A DNA stretch of 6,872 bases, from contig JAODNG010000109.1 of NCBI GenBank assembly GCA_025465385.1, positions 1 to 6,872 of the forward strand, given 5' to 3'. The position numbers and the translations under genes are program-made. The notes under the pieces were generated by a model. It saw only the letters and a program-made list of their open reading frames with translations, made no database searches and had not been told where the DNA came from. The DNA is from Pseudonocardiales bacterium (GTDB lineage Bacteria; Actinomycetota; Actinomycetes; Mycobacteriales; Pseudonocardiaceae). This document shows positions 5,420 through 6,872 of the stretch, piece after piece (the first letter of the stretch is position 1; every line of letters begins with the position of its first letter).

Positions 5420-6168
5420 TGTGCGCGACGTGTGGCTGCTCCGGCAGCACCATCCTCGAAGACCACGAGCACGGACATGAGCACGGCCACGAACACGGGC
5501 CGGGGCACAGCCACCCGGAAACCCGAACCGTCACGCTCGAACAGGCGGTGCTGGCCCGTAACGATGGTCTCGCCGAGATCAACCGCAAGTGGTTAGCGGA
5601 ACGCGGCATCCTCGCGGTGAACCTGATGAGCTCACCAGGAGCGGGTAAGACCACGCTGCTCGAGCGCACGATCCGAGAACTGGGCGCCGAGCTGCGGGTG
5701 TCGGTTGTCGAGGGTGATCAGGAGACGGTGCTCGACGCCGACCGGATCCGGGCTACCGGTGCGCCGGCGGTGCAGATCAATACCGGGTCTGGCTGCCATC
5801 TCGATGCTCAGATGCTGGCCGGCGGGCTGCAGACGCTGGACCCGCCGGACAACTCGGTGGTGTTGATCGAGAATGTCGGCAACCTCGTGTGTCCGGCGTT
5901 GTTCGACCTGGGCGAGCAAGCCCGGGTAGTGATCACCTCGGTGACCGAGGGCGCAGAGAAGCCACGGAAATACCCGCAGATGTTCCGCGCCGCAGACCTG
6001 GTGCTGCTCAACAAGACGGACCTGCTGCCGTACGTCGATTTCGACGTCGACTCTTTCTTGGAGGGAGCACGTCGGGCGAACCCGGGCGTGGAGGTACTGC
6101 AGCTGTCGGCCACCACCGGCGACGGTATCGACGGTTGGTACGGCTGGTTACGAGCCCGCCTGCCCTGA
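5419..6168 (+). CDS. hypB: HypB, GTPase and nickel-binding protein for [NiFe]-hydrogenase maturation (249 aa)
   Basis: HypB is a SIMIBI-class GTPase that couples GTP hydrolysis to nickel delivery together with HypA. The N-terminus MCATCGC is the high-affinity nickel motif (C-x2-C-G-C). It is followed by a His-rich run (residues 16-32, HEHGH repeats) that can store nickel or zinc. Walker A is SSPGAGKTT (71-79), the switch/metal-site residues include Cys126 and His127 (GSGCHLDA) and Cys158 in ENVGNLVCPA, and the guanine motif NKTD is at 198-201. The ATG at 5419 overlaps the hypA stop by one base. Two TTA codons occur, at residues 59 and 244. The 3' end overlaps the convergent pspC-like gene by 21 bp. 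No hypC, hypD or hypE follows. Confidence 0.97.
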   Translation: MCATCGCSGSTILEDHEHGHEHGHEHGPGHSHPETRTVTLEQAVLARNDGLAEINRKWLAERGILAVNLMSSPGAGKTTLLERTIRELGAELRVSVVEGDQETVLDADRIRATGAPAVQINTGSGCHLDAQMLAGGLQTLDPPDNSVVLIENVGNLVCPALFDLGEQARVVITSVTEGAEKPRKYPQMFRAADLVLLNKTDLLPYVDFDVDSFLEGARRANPGVEVLQLSATTGDGIDGWYGWLRARLP

Positions 6169-6369
6169 CCACGTCGCGGCCGGGTACGGCCGCTTGGGCA
6201 TCAGGACCCACAGCGCCAGGTAGACCACGAACTGCGGTCCGGGAAGCAAGCAGGACAGCACGAACACCAACCGCACTGCATTGGCGTCCCAGCCGTATCG
6301 ATCGGCGATCCCGGCGCATACCCCGGCGATGACCTTTCCTTCTCGCGGACGTGTCAGTGACGTGCTCAT
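6148..6369 (-). CDS. PspC-domain small membrane protein (73 aa)
   Basis: The start is the ATG at 6369-6367, with a strong AGGAGGAGG 5 nt upstream. An in-frame ATG or GTG further upstream would add a polar, unlikely N-terminus. After a short basic head (MSTSLTRPREGK) comes the PspC-domain pattern: VIAGVCAGIADRYGWD, then a hydrophobic membrane helix (VRLVFVLSCLLPGP) and a second one (FVVYLALWVLMPKRP). PspC proteins are membrane proteins linked to envelope-stress responses in some bacteria; single-domain versions are common in actinobacteria and mostly uncharacterised. The TAA stop is the reverse complement of a hypB TTA codon, and the gene converges on hypB with a 21-bp overlap. There is no phage-shock operon around it. 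Confidence 0.9.
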   Translation of the reverse strand: MSTSLTRPREGKVIAGVCAGIADRYGWDANAVRLVFVLSCLLPGPQFVVYLALWVLMPKRPYPAATWSGQAGS

Positions 6370-6374
6370 CGGAT

Positions 6375-6383
6375 CCTCCTCCT
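6375..6383 (-). promoter_or_regulatory. Ribosome binding site of the PspC-domain gene
   Basis: AGGAGGAGG on the minus strand, 5 nt before the ATG at 6369, decides that start over longer in-frame alternatives. The rest of the 146-bp gap up to 6515 shows no clear promoter. Confidence 0.8.
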
Positions 6384-6515
6384 GGTGGCCACCTTCCCAC
6401 TCTCCCCGCGCACGTACTGCCACGGCGTCGGTGTGCACCCGGATCTCAGGTCAGGGTCACCCCGAGGATGGAGCTGCGGCAACGGGCGCACGCGTCTCGC
6501 CCGCAGGACTGCGTC

Positions 6516-6871
6516 TCATTTGTCCGACGCTGCGAATGGGTCGTGCAGCGCGGCGCCGCAGGCTGCGCACCGCCGTGCCGGTGCCGGAGTGGGCCTAGAA
6601 CAGCCATCACAGGTCAGAGTGCGGCGAGTGGGCGTCACCGTCGTCCACACTCCGGCGAACTGGCTGTGCTCGAACGGATCCGTGAGTTGCTCCCTGACCA
6701 CCAGCGGTGGACGTCACTGCGGACGAACGCTTCGACGTCCTCGGCCCGCCGCCACATCCCTAGCGCATAGCCATGCACGCCGTCGACAAAGGTGATCCAC
6801 CGCAGGAACCCCGGAGCCGCGACGAGGTGGTGCTGGATGCAGCGAAGCGTCGATACCCGCGCTGGGCATTC
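6516..6871 (-). pseudogene. Probable frameshifted gene: alpha/beta-barrel-like domain plus zinc-ribbon tail (5' end beyond window)
   Basis: Two minus-strand frames appear to be halves of one protein. The first enters from the right edge and includes GFLRWITFVDGVHGYALGMW and then RRAEDVEAFVRSDVHR, which resembles the strand-helix pattern of small dimeric alpha/beta-barrel (monooxygenase-like) domains ending with a conserved His. After this it turns into Ser/Arg-rich sequence and stops at 6635. In the adjacent frame the sequence continues smoothly as VVREQLTDPFEHSQFAGVW, followed by a C-x2-C ... C-x2-C zinc-ribbon-like tail (TCDGC and CAAC) and DPFAASDK before a TGA at 6516-6518. Joining needs one inserted base (or two deleted) near 6698-6706. 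It may be a real mutation or a sequencing error. The domain name is inference. Confidence 0.5.
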
Positions 6872-6872
6872 G

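Noticed and set aside
5014..5514. Upstream in-frame extension of hypF to a longer 921-codon frame
   Set aside because: The extension is antisense to hypA and the hypB start. HypF proteins begin just before the acylphosphatase motif, which fits the GTG at 5013.
6385..6795. Plus-strand frames of 105-139 codons in the right end
   Set aside because: Their composition is Arg/Ala/Ser/His-rich without motifs. The minus strand gives zinc-ribbon cysteines and a coherent domain over the same bases.
1..6872. tRNA, rRNA, CRISPR array, insertion sequence or phage attachment site
   Set aside because: No cloverleaf, no regularly spaced repeats, no transposase motif and no terminal inverted repeats were seen. 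The only direct repeat is the short tandem at 2471-2488.

Overview
The window is high-GC DNA with strong G/C preference at third codon positions, Shine-Dalgarno sites of the AGGAGG type and frequent GTG/TTG starts. This fits an actinobacterium. A Pseudonocardiaceae-like genome is my guess from the style of the hypothetical proteins; nothing here proves the genus.

Left part (1-2235). A plus-strand group begins with the last 35 codons of an unidentified gene. A 101-residue acidic protein follows, probably starting at CTG, and then a 358-residue protein that looks like a relative of the PD-(D/E)XK nucleases. That protein keeps the four-cysteine pattern of the AddB/Cas4 iron-sulfur staple but appears to have lost the canonical D-x-K catalytic residues. 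Facing it on the minus strand is an unidentified protein whose first ~146 residues look like a conserved actinobacterial protein; its last ~68 residues look like read-through into non-coding or degenerate DNA.

Middle (2236-2748). This is the least explained part. It holds a probable 41-residue basic/hydrophobic peptide on the minus strand, too short for routine gene callers. The peptide is flanked by a perfect 14-bp GC-rich hairpin just past its stop and a large hairpin plus a tandem 9-bp repeat in front of it. Further upstream is a 9-bp inverted repeat that resembles a repressor operator.

Right part (2749-6168). This is a [NiFe]-hydrogenase maturation locus: hypF on the minus strand, divergent from hypA-hypB on the plus strand, with about 73 bp between the start codons. 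HypF makes the cyanide ligands of the active-site iron (with HypE), and HypA and HypB deliver nickel. No hydrogenase subunits and no hypC, hypD or hypE are visible, so the organism should encode them elsewhere. hypA and hypB are translationally coupled (TGATG overlap) and carry three rare TTA codons.

End (6148-6872). A 73-residue PspC-domain membrane protein converges on hypB and overlaps its 3' end by 21 bp. Upstream of it on the same strand is a gene that appears broken by a single-base frameshift: its first half resembles a small alpha/beta-barrel (monooxygenase-like) domain and its second half carries a two-CxxC zinc-ribbon-like tail.

Most of the window is ordinary. The best candidates for something undescribed are the small peptide cassette with its structured flanks, and the iron-sulfur, nuclease-like protein without a canonical active site.
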